Origin: Nipponacmea schrenckii
Taxonomy: Eukaryota > Mollusca > Gastropoda > Lottiidae
Assembly (NCBI GenBank): GCA_030562195.1
Contig: JAUJPP010000007.1
Location: 15,683,769 to 15,747,768 of the forward strand
DNA: 64,000 bases
Direction of reading: 5' to 3'
In this document: positions 1 through 12,203 of the stretch, in pieces
Layout: the number at the start of each line of letters is the position of its first letter
Position numbering within the stretch: position 1 is the first letter of the stretch
Position numbers and translations under genes: made by a program
The notes under the pieces: model-generated
What the model was told of the DNA's origin: nothing
Databases searched by the model: none
What the model saw: the letters and a program-made list of their open reading frames with translations, nothing else

Positions 1-641
1 GATTTCAACGAGTTTGTAAGAATGAAAAAAGACCATGTAACTCATGCCACACCATCATGGCCCTAGATTCACGACCATTACATTCAACCCGACCTGATCA
101 AGTACCAAACTAACAGAATGATCCAAGTTGAACCAAACCATTTACGATAAGTTACAACAATCACCAACTACCTAGTTTAGTTTGTGATATCAGTATCCAC
201 CGGAAGCGAACGTCCACTAACCAACATAAGCTTTCAGTAAGTGGACTTTTATAATAGATGGATGTTCAGAATTTGATGTAGGTAACTTCTCTTGACAAAA
301 ATCATGAGTCAAGGTTACAATTTGAAAGATCAATCGAATATAGGCCTATCATGAAGACACAAGTGTGCTTATGAACTTCTGTCAAGTTAGAAAATCGGTA
401 TTTTAACATTTCTTACAATTAAGCTATCTTTCGAGAGATCACACTCATGGACTTGCTTATTGTCCCATCTGAACGAGTAGACGCCGCTTCCACGTCTTTT
501 CCTTACATTTGCATAACTGCCAAGAGGAATCGTAGTGAAAATCCAATGGTTTATGCAATCAAGAACTCCAAAACTTAGCAAGCCACAGAGGTGCAAGATA
601 TAGGAACACAGAAAATAACCATCAAAAGTAATGAAACTTAC
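1..641. other. No gene seen; probable intron 1 of the decarboxylase-like gene
   Basis: This lies downstream, on the minus strand, of the candidate first exon at 642-669. I looked for a second exon starting with the expected Lys-Glu-Met-Val-type codons and did not find one, so that exon is probably outside the window. A TAGGCCTA octamer sits at 341-348. The minus-strand open frame over 387-695 has no recognisable domain and reads through the splice donor. Confidence 0.4.
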
Positions 642-669
642 CTCTCCTTCGGTATTCATTAAAGTCCAT
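642..669 (-). CDS. Probable first coding exon of an aromatic-L-amino-acid decarboxylase family gene (partial)
   Basis: On the minus strand an ATG at 669-667 opens nine codons reading MDFNEYRRR plus one base. A good splice donor (G|GTAAGT) follows, with GT at 641-640. Group II PLP-dependent decarboxylases (DOPA, histidine and tyrosine decarboxylases) begin with a similar peptide, (E/N)(F/Y)RRRGKEMVDY, and the split codon G|GN would supply the expected Gly. The rest of the gene would lie left of the window, because no second exon is visible in 1-640. This is a call from a ten-residue match plus a splice site, so it is tentative. The enzyme family makes biogenic amines such as dopamine, serotonin, histamine or tyramine in the cytosol; which substrate applies cannot be judged here. 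Confidence 0.4.
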
Positions 670-3600
670 CGTTGAAATCCTAAAACTTTCTTCAAATTGA
701 TTAAAGTTCAAATCGATGTGTAAAAACAGTTCGTTGTCGCCAAAAATATTTTGAAATTGCTTTCGTATCGATTAAAAAAATATTATGAAACGAAAGATTG
801 CTACATGCTTTGTCAATATTTTCACGAATTGACAGTTTCCAAATCAGCACTGCAAATTCAAAGACTGCTTTTTTTTCAAACAAACTTAGAAAGACTATTT
901 TCCTGTCTTAGCAGTATCTATCGAACTTTCTGAGTTTCTGTAACGAATTCTAGGAATCGCCTAAAGATTTCAAACTTGAGAAGTGAGTTTTAAATGACAC
1001 TTTCTTGATCGATGTAGAATATTATTGGTAAATCAAATCCGTGGGCATCTGTCAATCACTATGCATGATCGATTCTGATTTGTTTGATGTTAGGTGGGCG
1101 GTCTCTTAATTTCTTATTAATCTAATTGTGTGAGATCGGAATGTAAACAAGATGTTGTATGTCCAATATTTCCTGGATATTATATTAAATATTTTATACT
1201 GGATTAAAATGTAGAACAAAAGGAACACACAATTTTTTGATACAACTAGACCAATACTTCGACGCGTAAACTTAGAATGAAATTTCTGCTTGATATTCGT
1301 TAAAAGGTGCGATATGCAAAACCTCAAAAGAGAACACCCAATAGATTTTATCACTCTATTGTATCTATTTACCCGAGCAAACTGAATTTGTAATAAAAGA
1401 GTTAATGAAAGAAAAGGGCTTGTGCTAATTTTTTAAAGACCGGTTAATTTTTAGATTGACAGTTCGATATTTAGGTGAAATCTACATAATAAGTAGAAGA
1501 CATTTCTCATTACAATTTAAGCAAACTTTTATATTGTTTTACCTACCAAACACTGAACAGTTAACTTTCTGCTTCCTTATGGTGGAATTCAAAGTTGGGG
1601 TATTTTTTTAATTTGAATCTACGACTTTCAAACGAAAGTGCTACCACTATGAGAATGTTTTTTCCACTGGAAATTTAGTTTTTATATGAGAATTCTACTT
1701 AGATCAAAAAGTATAAATCATCATGAATATTGAAGTCTTTTCATTGACACCAAAATATGAAGTCACAATTTGAATTTATTTTCATTGAGTTCTGATAATA
1801 TTATTCTAAGTTACGTACTTGATTGAATTATCAAAATTAATATTAATAAGTTATTGCAGCTTTTGTACATTATTTCATGAATTGAAGTATTTGGAAAGTA
1901 AAAGTTAAAAAGTGAGCTTCACCAGATGAAGCCATCAATGTTTTAATTCCTTTTATGATACGATGTCGCCGACATACAATCAAAGTATATATTCAACCAT
2001 TTAGATCAAATAATCTCTGCTCTCCAATTAACGGTCAGTCAAAATTGTTTCTAAAAGATGAAATTAAACAACCCCCTGGCAAATCATTTGTTTTTGTATA
2101 TTTTTCGTGTCTCCATTTTGTATTGCTGGCATTTTTAGTTTTTTAAGTGTACTGTAGTTTCCATGGTGACCATTGAAATTTTAAATATTGGATCATTTTT
2201 AGCTATCACCGTTTAGGGCTGTAACGTCTTATTTAGTCTTCTTTCATTGTAGAAGATCAAAAGGGCACAGATTTGATCAGATTCTTGGTTTTAGTAAGGA
2301 TTGAAAGATAATGGACTTAGGGGAAATGTGACATTCAAATGTATTTACGGTACAATTACCTTTCACATGGATCTAATATCTCACAATTCCTGTTATTCGG
2401 AAAAAAAGTGACCTATATGACCTATAGTGGCTATAACTTACATGGTCATGAATTGCGTAGATTTAATCTTTACAAATCATTCTTTTCTGGCTACATAGAC
2501 TATTCTGTTTGACTGAAGATCTTGATTTGCCGGCGACACATACTTTTCATACCTAATTCCTACACTGAACAAATGGGCAAAGTAAATGTACTCACTAATC
2601 AGGAGAGAGATGTAGAAAACGAGAGTATTGTACTAATACCCTCCGCTTATATGGTGGTTCAGTCGTTCTCATATTAAACAATGGTTGCTTACTGATATCG
2701 TTTCACGAACTGACAGTGTTAACTCGGCACGATGTTTCGTTTGTATGGAAGGGAGGGCACTCATTTTAAATATAAATCTACAGACAACAGTAATCGTGTA
2801 ATCTTAAAGCCACACAAGTCTTTATTATTGACAAAAATTCAAGATGAGACAACAGATAGCAAGTTAAGTTATTAATACATTAATCAGACGGATTACTCGG
2901 GTCGGAGGACACTGAAAAAAATACCGAGCGGATAGTACAGAAAAACAAAAACAAGCCTTATTATGATACCTACTTTGCTAAAGATTCACCTGTAGTTATA
3001 TACTGAAAAAGAGTAGACTATTCCACTAACCCAGGATTATTTTATACAATTCATTTCATAAATTGATAATCTAACTACGGTCTACATGTTAGACAATTAC
3101 ATACATAATGGCCTTATATAGCTACACTTGGAAACAAAAACACTTTGGATACAAATTAAGATACTCGTGGCTAGATGTGTCTAGAAAATAAGCAGGAAAG
3201 CATATTTCGTTCAAGAAAATTGACTCCCACAAGGAGAAAATGATTTGTTGTGGATTATTGTTATTTTCAGATGATATTGGTGAGGGGGTGAAGACAGAAG
3301 ATGAAGGAAACAAGATTGTTGTGAAAACGACATGTCGCGTTGATGAACTGGCAGCAAAGTTCTTTAGTACTTAATCTCCAGTCCATGGTCAAATGAGTAG
3401 ATCAGATGACTTGAAGCTGATTTCTGACTGGTTAGAAGATGGCTTCATTTAGAAACATGTATCCGTATACGTTCATTTCAATTTATTTGCAGCAAGCTGA
3501 AACAAATGTTTCGGATTTTGTCGAGAAAATTTTTACCATGTATACACCATCAATATTTTTGGAAAATTTTTGAAACATCTACTCATTTTATGTCCAGTTG

Positions 3601-4114
3601 TTTTCTGAAATATTGACAGTGTACATCGAACTTAAGGGTAGAAAAAAGCTTTGGATTGACGTGTTATATTAAACCACGTATTTGTTTAACAATAGCATTA
3701 AATTGCATTGTTTGTTGTCCAGAAATGTAGGACATCCAACTTAATTTCATTGTTACAGACACACAAATATTTGCCTTGATAGCCCAATTAATGGATTAAA
3801 TACATTTCACGGGTTATACCCAATCCTGCAGTCCCTTGGAGACTTATAAAATGCAAACAGTTTTTTATATGAAAGTTTGTTACATTATTACAAAACAATA
3901 TGAGACATTAATGTTTATCCATTAGTCGACGTTATTTCAATCTGAGAGGTCAATAAAATAAAAACAATGCATTTACTCAAATCGAAAAAAAAAACAATAA
4001 CATGTTTCAGTTATCTATACTTTACAACATAATGACATAAAAGCTACCATTACTTATAACAGATAATTAATTAACAAGCTTTATCCAGAATAGTCCGATT
4101 GATAAGTTTTAGTA
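670..4114. other. Gene-poor intergenic DNA
   Basis: Only short, low-complexity open frames occur, without domains, codon bias or convincing splice pairs. It should contain the 5' untranslated region and promoter of the minus-strand decarboxylase-like exon, but no clear TATA or initiator arrangement could be assigned. Confidence 0.5.
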
Positions 4115-4715
4115 CTACTAGTGGTAAATGGTTACTACCCAGGCAGTTACTGGATACTACGCTGGTAGCTACTGGTTACTACTCTGATAGTCAATGGGTA
4201 ATACCCTGATAGTTAGCTATTGGTTACTACTCTGATAGTCAATGGGTAATACCCTGATGGTTAATGGTTACTACACTGGTAGCTACTGGTTACTACTCTG
4301 ATAGTTAATGGGTACTACTCAGATAGTTTATGGTTATTACCTCAATAGTTAATGGTTACTACTCTGAGAGTTACTGGTTTCTACGCTGGTAGCTACTGGT
4401 TACTACTCTGATAGTCAATGGGTTATACCCTGATAGTTAATGGTTACTACACTGGTAGTTAATGGTTATTACTCCAATAGTGAATAGTGAATGGTTACTA
4501 CTCTGCTAGTTACTGGTTTCTACGCTGGTAGCTACTGGTTACTACTCTGATAGTTAATGGGTAATACCCTGATAGTTAATGGTTACTACTCTGGTAGTAA
4601 CTGGTTACTACTGTGATAGTTAATGGTTACTACACTGGTAGTAACTGGCTATTACTATAATAGTTAATGGATACTACACTGGTATTACTGGGTAGTAGCC
4701 TACTCTAATATTTAA
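4115..4715. repeat. 22-bp minisatellite array
   Basis: About 27 tandem units of consensus GGTTACTACTCTGATAGTTA plus AT. Successive GGTTAC/GGGTAC starts are 22 bp apart through most of the array, with occasional insertions such as a duplicated GTGAATA near 4490. Unit variants alternate (CTGATAGTTAAT, CTGGTAGCTACT, CTCAATAGTTAAT), which suggests expansion of two- or three-unit blocks. Degenerate copies trail on to about 4990. The 22-bp period is not a multiple of three and the array has no long open frame, so it is non-coding. Confidence 0.9.
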
Positions 4716-5500
4716 TGGTTACAATGGTTTCTACATTTTAAGTGAATGATATACATCAATAAGCATATACTACGAGCCCAATATTAGTAAGTTCTTTGTA
4801 GTTATCTGTCTTGGTCAGTACATTAAATGATTGCGTTTCTGATTATTAATGGTACTACCCTGTCTGTTAATAGTTACAGTTCTGTTGTCAAAAGTGGCGG
4901 ATATGGCAATTTTATTGATTCCACTCTGTTACTTTACTACACTACTCTGATTTTTGATGGTTACTGTTTTTTGTAGATGGTTACAACTGTTATTGTTGTT
5001 TACCATTTTTAGCCCAGATTATGATTTCAATTCGTTTATCCCCTCGAGCTCATCCTTATACATTAAACAGAATTTGCATTAAACCATGGCAGATTTTTCG
5101 GATTAACTTTGCATCACCCTATTTAACTGGATGTAACGCTTACTAAGACTAGATTCCTGGTAGTGTTAACCGAATAAAAGATGGTGAGAATTTTGTATAG
5201 AAGTATAGCAGGTATGTTAAATTTTGATTAAATGTATCTGAGGTGACTTTTAAAAGTGTACGAACGACGAACACCCACAGAATACATGATTGTATACCAT
5301 TCTTGTAATTTCGCTAATGTATTATTTTTTCTATTATTTGTGTTCAGACATTTTAAAACGATCCTTCAGAAAAGAAACATAATACCTACTATTCCGAATG
5401 CATTAGATCGTGAATGTGGTGTTTTGTTTCCAAATTAAGCTGAATTATCAAAAATGTCAAAATTAGACAAATCCCTTAGGTCTTTGGAAATGTTCGTCAT
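4716..5500. other. Degenerate minisatellite tail and 5' flank of the GPCR gene
   Basis: Scattered fragments of the 22-bp unit persist to about 4990. The remaining 500 bases should hold the promoter and 5' untranslated region of the GPCR at 5501. A short open frame at 5256-5438 has no recognisable domain and is not called. Confidence 0.4.
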
Positions 5501-8125
5501 ATGTCGCACGTTGGGGCTTTACTTTGTTTTCAATTCTTAGTTGTTTTTTTAAAATCATTTATATTTTCAGTCCTTTTTTTGGTAACATTAATAGCAAAAG
5601 ATACATATTCATCTTTACCCGATAACGACCATTCAGGCTTATCGGGGAATCATGACAACAAAACATCGTGCTCGAAGTTTTCATGTGAAGGGGTTTGTTG
5701 GAGTAATATCCAGGATAGTGGGAAACATTGTAGTTGCGATGAAATCTGTTTTGAATGGAACAATTGTTGCTTCGATTTTCTACCCGTTTGTATGGACATC
5801 CCAGAGCCAGATGTAAAAGATTATTTGCCACGGGAGATCGACGAAACCGTGTTATTTTTTAAATCTTTCGGTACATGTAACTATTACTATGGTCACGGTT
5901 ATACCAACGTCATTGGTAGGTGTCCAGAAGACGCACCTCAAGATCTTAAAGATTCTTGTCACGAACTGTCAAGTCATAAGCCTCCTTTGCGATATGATAA
6001 GGATTCGCTGCTGAATTTTGCTAATTTGCATTGTGCTTTATGTCATGGCTATAATATTTCGGATCTGATTGTTTGGGAGTTTAACTTTCTCTGCGAAAAG
6101 AACTTTACAGGAGATGTAAAAACTATTTTCGACAAATGCACCAAAAATTACAATATCAAGAGAATAGAGCAGTTAATGTGCTATCCTATATGGAATCGAA
6201 CAGAAGTGGTCAAACCAGATTCTCAATCATTTTGTGAACATTATATTCGTCCAATCGTTTTCAACGGTGTCATATACAAAAATATTGACTGTGTGAGAGA
6301 AGAATTGACCAATTCATCAACCCTCACCACATCTAAATGCTTAGACGTCGACATCAATTTCATATTTGGCAATAGCATTATAGTTCTTTTTGATTTCAGC
6401 CGAAACTCAGTTCGAATAAGTGATACTATTTCATTAAACGTATGTAAAAGTTCTCAAATCTACGACCAATATTTAAGCATCTGTAGGGAGGTTATATGTC
6501 CTCAGGATCATTACGCACATTTTGGTCAATGTCACCAAAACCAAACCATCTTCCCCGACTCTATAGACCAACCATTTCCATTTCTAAACCAATCGACACT
6601 AATCAAGTTTTCATACCATTTTGTGTCTACAAACCTAGCAAGAAATTTGTTTGGTTACCAGGGTATGACTTTTGTAAACAAAACAGAAGAGTTGCCAGAT
6701 CCAAACGTCCCGTTAGTGTGCAGGTTGAGCCTTCCACGTACCTCTAGCACCTTCAAGACCTTTAATGTGGTTGCAGAAATTCTGTTAACAGCGCTTGATG
6801 ACGATCTTGATTTTCTGATTTCCTCATTGGATCGAGATAGGTGCTTTTCGGGAATCGTTTTATCAAACACTCATGCTCTTAATGATTTTGATACGTGTCC
6901 TAACGGCTACTTACAAAAGTACTCTAAAGTTCAAACGGAAATTCTAGGACATCAACGGTATGCTGTTGTGGAAAACGATCAACAGAAAGTGTTCTATTAT
7001 TTCCATAGTATCGGATTTAAAATCAGTGCGAGAAGATATCTTGTTACGGGATTGGTTGATGAAATATACGTTTGTATAACGGGAAAATCAAAACATAACC
7101 TGACTTGTCCTATCGTGATTTTTAATACTGGGGAATATATAAAGAGGAATGATTCAATTGAAATTATAAAGGTTGGGAAAATTATACCAAACGATCAATT
7201 TGTGCTGATAGGAGACAAAGCTCACGTTTGTTCGTTTTATGATGGATTGAAACTAAACTTCTTTGATTATAACCCTTCTCAGCAACTCTTGTCTTTAATA
7301 GTAACCTGTATCTCAACGCTTTGTTTGAGCTTATCGCTGTTCATTTATATCCGGTATAAAGAGATGCGGACTCTGGGAGGAAAGCTAACTGCGTCTTTAT
7401 GCTTTTGGCTTCTCTTAGGCCAAAGTGTTTTACAAGTGAGCTCTGAACTCAAGGAAATATGTCAAATTGCTGCTGTTGTGTGCCATTTTGCCTGGCTTTT
7501 AGCTTTTAGCACCATGACCGCCATAGCTGTTAATATGGCACTTACCTTTCACAAGACCAAACTACTAGATGAAAATGAACAAGAAGTTCGATACAAAAGA
7601 TTACTTCTTGTTTCTTTCTTAGTACCCTCCGCTATTGTTGCAATTTGTGCTGGATTGGATTTTGGAAATACTAATGAAATATGGAGAGTCGGTTATGGAA
7701 AAGGTCTTTGTACATGGATGTCAAATAGCATTGGAATAATTGTTGCTTTTTATGTTCCGGTCTGCATCTCATTACTGGTCAATATCGTCAGCTTCATAAT
7801 AACATTGTGTGGAATTGAACGCAGTAGCATATCATCTGGATTAACCAACTCCAACAATCTCCGCCCACATAGGCAGAGATGCTTGATCTATACAAAACTT
7901 TCATTCATTATGGGACTCACTTGGGTCTTAGGCATTGTCGGTGCCATTGTTCAGATTGACATCCTTTGGTACGTTTTTATCATCTTCAATGGTCTTCAAG
8001 GTTTCTTCATTTTCCTGGCGTTTATTTGCAACCGTCGAACCTTGAATATAATTGGATGCCCATGTGGAGTAGAACGATCATCTATGTACGCTTCATCGCA
8101 AAGTAATAAAAACGAGTGCAAGTGA
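5501..8125 (+). CDS. Secretin/adhesion-type GPCR with somatomedin-B-like domain, single exon
   Basis: An 874-residue single-exon receptor. Residues 1-32 are a hydrophobic signal sequence. Residues 57-97 form a compact cysteine module (Cys 57, 62, 66, 77, 79, 83, 89, 90, 97) with the CSCDEIC...NNCC spacing of somatomedin B domains. A long cysteine- and N-glycosylation-rich ectodomain follows to about residue 590. Residues about 595-846 hold seven hydrophobic segments. TM6-TM7 carries KLSFIMGLTWVLGI and IFNGLQGFFIFLAF, hallmarks of the class B2/7tm_2 fold. The tail is short (about 28 residues). I see no GPS autoproteolysis motif (HL|T or HL|S) before TM1, so it is either an uncleaved adhesion GPCR or closer to Methuselah-like receptors. 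The ATG at 5501 puts the signal peptide at the N-terminus. The ligand is unknown. No close AATAAA was found after the stop; one lies at 9242-9247. Confidence 0.88.
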   Translation: MSHVGALLCFQFLVVFLKSFIFSVLFLVTLIAKDTYSSLPDNDHSGLSGNHDNKTSCSKFSCEGVCWSNIQDSGKHCSCDEICFEWNNCCFDFLPVCMDIPEPDVKDYLPREIDETVLFFKSFGTCNYYYGHGYTNVIGRCPEDAPQDLKDSCHELSSHKPPLRYDKDSLLNFANLHCALCHGYNISDLIVWEFNFLCEKNFTGDVKTIFDKCTKNYNIKRIEQLMCYPIWNRTEVVKPDSQSFCEHYIRPIVFNGVIYKNIDCVREELTNSSTLTTSKCLDVDINFIFGNSIIVLFDFSRNSVRISDTISLNVCKSSQIYDQYLSICREVICPQDHYAHFGQCHQNQTIFPDSIDQPFPFLNQSTLIKFSYHFVSTNLARNLFGYQGMTFVNKTEELPDPNVPLVCRLSLPRTSSTFKTFNVVAEILLTALDDDLDFLISSLDRDRCFSGIVLSNTHALNDFDTCPNGYLQKYSKVQTEILGHQRYAVVENDQQKVFYYFHSIGFKISARRYLVTGLVDEIYVCITGKSKHNLTCPIVIFNTGEYIKRNDSIEIIKVGKIIPNDQFVLIGDKAHVCSFYDGLKLNFFDYNPSQQLLSLIVTCISTLCLSLSLFIYIRYKEMRTLGGKLTASLCFWLLLGQSVLQVSSELKEICQIAAVVCHFAWLLAFSTMTAIAVNMALTFHKTKLLDENEQEVRYKRLLLVSFLVPSAIVAICAGLDFGNTNEIWRVGYGKGLCTWMSNSIGIIVAFYVPVCISLLVNIVSFIITLCGIERSSISSGLTNSNNLRPHRQRCLIYTKLSFIMGLTWVLGIVGAIVQIDILWYVFIIFNGLQGFFIFLAFICNRRTLNIIGCPCGVERSSMYASSQSNKNECK

Positions 8126-11040
8126 TTAGTAGATTACCATTGATCATCCCTGGTCAGGGGGTCAGTATTTCAACTTAACGTGATCATTGTCACTGGAAAC
8201 TATTACATATTGCCACGAAAATATAAAAATTTACAATATTATTTTATAAGTAGGAGTTATAACTGTTGCATTTCGCAATATCATGTTTTTCCGCTGGAGG
8301 ATTCCGCTTAGTCGCAATATGCCAAAAGATAGAATTGGATGAATGTCAAATGGGTGACAAAAGACGGTATGATAATCTACACTTACGCATGGTGTGGTAC
8401 ACATTATAATAATATTAATGGTTCATGGTGATATCTCAAAATATGTTGTAATTAAAGGCATGATTGACGTGGTTTGAATTTATGTAGCTAAATGTAGGAA
8501 TTTAAAAATATCGTGCTGAATTTGTAAACATTGTACAAGTGAAAATGGATATTGATTTGCTTTGTATGTAAATATGATATCATATGGCTTTAAAGAGTTT
8601 TATTTAAACGACGATCGGGTTTCGTTGTTCGGGGTAAAACCAAAATATATGAAAGAACTCGTGGAAAGTGTGAAAAACCCTCATAAAACAGGACCGAGTA
8701 CTTCTGACCCTACTCCATTTGGCATCTTAGAAAATAGGCGTAAGAGGCTGAAATAGGTTCAAACGCTGTCATTGTAGATTCGCAAGATTTTGCTAGTGAA
8801 ATATTGAATCTGGTTAGGTGACTTTGGGTGTGCCCCGTGGTAAATTCTGATCTAGAGAACAGCTTATATATCTAATGAGTGTCTAACCTCAAACTTACCA
8901 GTTCATCACAAAGATGATTCAAAACTATGATGCCAGTCCAAGAGCATGGTTTCTGCTGTTGTGCTTACATGTATATTGCACCTCTTTCTTTGACCAACAA
9001 TGCTTTAAACGTTCATTTAATGTGGTTTAATGTGCAATATTGTTCTGTGACTGATTCCGACCTACCTTTACGGAATATTGATTGTTAGTCATCTTTCTAG
9101 CTCGATAATGAAACGATTTAACATTGAAACTAACCACGACTCACGGAATACATGTGTTTGAGAAGGCGATGAACAACGCTCAGTTGTTTCTAATTATTTA
9201 TTATGGAATTATAAAATATTTTTTCCCTCGGGACTTTCCCAAATAAACAGAGACAAAGGGGTTTCTGTTGACATATTTTTATAATCTTTAAACATCACTA
9301 AACACAAATAACCAATACGATTATATAATCACACTTTTATCCTAAGTAAATCTGATTCGATTACGTCTAAAAATCAATTATCCTGAATCAAATCGGATCA
9401 GTAAATGGTAATCAATAATTTTATCCTAGCAGCGATTCAATAACGACCGCTGTAGTAATTGAGACTGAAATGTTTACTCCGTATCAAGGATAAAACTAAA
9501 TGGACTGTACACAGTACCGGTAATGACATTTTTTCAATACGACACATTTCTATCCGGGTGCATAGCAAATAGGTATATCAAACCCTATTAGAGCGTGGGG
9601 TGGGCAACTGGTAAGCCGCCATATTTAAAATGCAAAATCCGATTCGTTATATGACGTCATTTGATTTACGGTAATCGAATCAGATTTAACACAATTCAAT
9701 TCAAGTAGTATAATACATCAAAAGGAGTTAAACGTTACGAACGTCGTATGCAGTCGCTGAGTTAATACGTGAACTAGATTAAACAAATCAAAGAATATTT
9801 CCTTTAATGATGAAGTCAGAATTGTTAATTTAGTGAAACGGTAGAAATTCACGAAACAGATCAGATACGTTAAGTGTGACAAAGGTGATAATTCGGCGTT
9901 GAAGGGATCACGAATAGCCTATATACATTGAGGAACATATTAAGCTCGGTTGATTCTAAGGGTTCGGACGAGTCATCGTAATAAGATATCCGTGAATTTA
10001 AAACCGGAAAGGTTTTCTATTAGGTTTAGGTTGCAGTATAAACTGTTCTTTGGTAAATAAGATAAACAGGAAAATTTCAAATCGTTCATTCGTTGTACAG
10101 CCTCCCAGGTGCATTATATGTCCAAATTTTGATTTAACTCAGCATATTCCTTACAGTTAGCGTATTTGCAGTTTATGGAAGTTGTAAATGAACCTCACAA
10201 CATATAAAGTTTTTTCTTGTTCATAAGGGAAACAATACTACTATATCCCAACTACTGGTTGAAACCATAGGGTAATTCTACTAACACTAGCATATTTTCC
10301 GGTTAGTGGTGTCATCAAACACTTAGTGGAACTGATAGGAACCATATAACAGTCTGGTTGATAAATTTGAATGGCTCAAATTAGTGCAGTCAGTGTCCCC
10401 GATATACATATATTTAGAAAACTTCTTTACATCCCTCTAAGAAACATGAATATGAATTCAAAAGGGTATTGAAAAGTTATATTATATATAAAAAACATAA
10501 AATACACGCTTTGCTTTCTTCACTCCTTAAGGCCTACCATAATGTATAATGCATGTCGTAATGAAATTCTACACGTTTACAATAGCAATATTTGTAGAGG
10601 TGAAAAGTCGAACATAGTTGACCATGCACTGGTATGTCAACTAGCAACAACGTTGAAAACATCCCCTTGAAACAGAAACCGTAGGCCTACACTATTTTAA
10701 AGCACCTAATTTATTTTAAAGGGGCTTTACGATTTTTGGAAGGTCGAAAAACTGGTTTGCTTAATTTATTAAAACAATACTCCAAAAACCCATTAAAACG
10801 CAAGAACTGTTTAAAAGTTTTCGTTAGGTCTTTAGGAAGGTGTTATACGCTACTTAGAAGTACACCTAAAATGACCCCTTAAAACAAACATTCTCTTTCC
10901 AATTTACCGAAGCGAAATTTTACGGTAGCCAAAATTTTTCTAAAAACAAAATTTTGAAGTCTTTACAATGCTTTATAATAATCGTCAATACGATGAAATC
11001 TATCAATATTAATCAGCAACAAACTATAAAATCAATCTGT

Positions 11041-11070
11041 ATAAGATTATCGAATTAGCGATAATCTTAT
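11041..11070. repeat. Perfect 12-bp inverted repeat
   Basis: ATAAGATTATCG and its exact reverse complement are separated by six bases (AATTAG). The stem is AT-rich. No poly-U tract or associated gene gives it a role, so it may be chance or the relic of an element. Confidence 0.6.
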
Positions 11071-12067
11071 TGAATCTCAACGACGCGTGAACGTAATCTT
11101 TGTTCAGGGGGAGATAATCAGAAGTGTCAAGGACGCATAGTCGTAAATAGCATATAGTTCTAATTTACGTTTTTGAAAATGAAATATTGCATAGTGCCCC
11201 TTTATATAGCACCCAAAGTGTTGCAAAAATGCAACAAATGCTGCTCAATGTCAAATATTTAATATTCGGTGAAAAGGGAGATAACTATGTATGCAATTGT
11301 TGTAAAATTTCTTCGGAAATTCAATAGAAAGGACGAACAGTGACAAGAGAGGTGGGCTTATAAAAACGAAAATGTAATTTACGTAAAATCAAACATGTAA
11401 GTAAGTACTTGTACTGTCCCGTTTAAGATGTACCGGTATATGTACAAGTTGAAAAAAAAAATCACATTTTTTTTATTGTTCAAAGGCCTTCTCAACAAAC
11501 AAATAAAAACAACTAAAACAATTCGATAAAAATCTGTAGTTTTCAGTTTTTCATTAAAAACGATGGTAATATTTGTACTTAGGTAATAAACTAGATCACT
11601 GTTATGATAGACGTACTAGGATTTCGACTTTGGATTTTGATAGATGATTGTTTATTAACCAATTGATGCAATATTGCACATTCTCTGAATCTGTTATATA
11701 TATTTTCTAGTACGACCTTATTTTTAGACACACAAGGCCTCAATACACCCACTAAGAATAAGTTTAGCTGCATTTCGACCTATAGTAGACATGAAATAAT
11801 TATGTATTGACGCGGTAATTACTATCGGTATATGATTTAACATAATAAGGTATAGTTATTTTCATTAACTATAGGTATTCCATGCAGATTTTTGAAAATT
11901 TATTAAAATTGGAGATCGTCCATAAAAATAATTTCAACTAACATTATATTCAACGATCGCCAGAAATATTATTTTTTTTAGATGGATAGGCCTACTATAA
12001 AATCTCCCATTTTACCAACTATGTGCTAATCTGTTATTTAAGAAACGAATACAGTCAACCTTCCAAT

Positions 12068-12073
12068 TTTATT
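12068..12073 (-). terminator. Candidate polyadenylation signal for the sulfotransferase gene
   Basis: AATAAA on the minus strand about 130 bases after the stop codon at 12204, a plausible 3' UTR length. It is called from position alone. Confidence 0.4.
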
Positions 12074-12203
12074 AAAAGGCGCTGACATCGTTCCAATTCC
12101 AGAATTCCCTCAATATAACAGTCATAATAAGAAACAAGCCCACTTTATGGTGAATTAAAATATTGTTCACAATACCTAAAACAAAATATCACCCTTTTAG
12201 CCT

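Larger units (their letters stand above)
8126..12203. other. Gene-poor intergenic DNA
   Basis: This holds the GPCR 3' flank and the 3' side of the sulfotransferase gene. One small open frame at 8562-8756 (+) has an unusually complex, Lys-rich composition but no family match. A perfect 12-bp-stem hairpin is at 11041-11070. TACCGGTA occurs at 9515 and 11431, and TAGGCCTA at 11987. A candidate minus-strand AATAAA for the sulfotransferase transcript is at 12073-12068. Confidence 0.5.
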
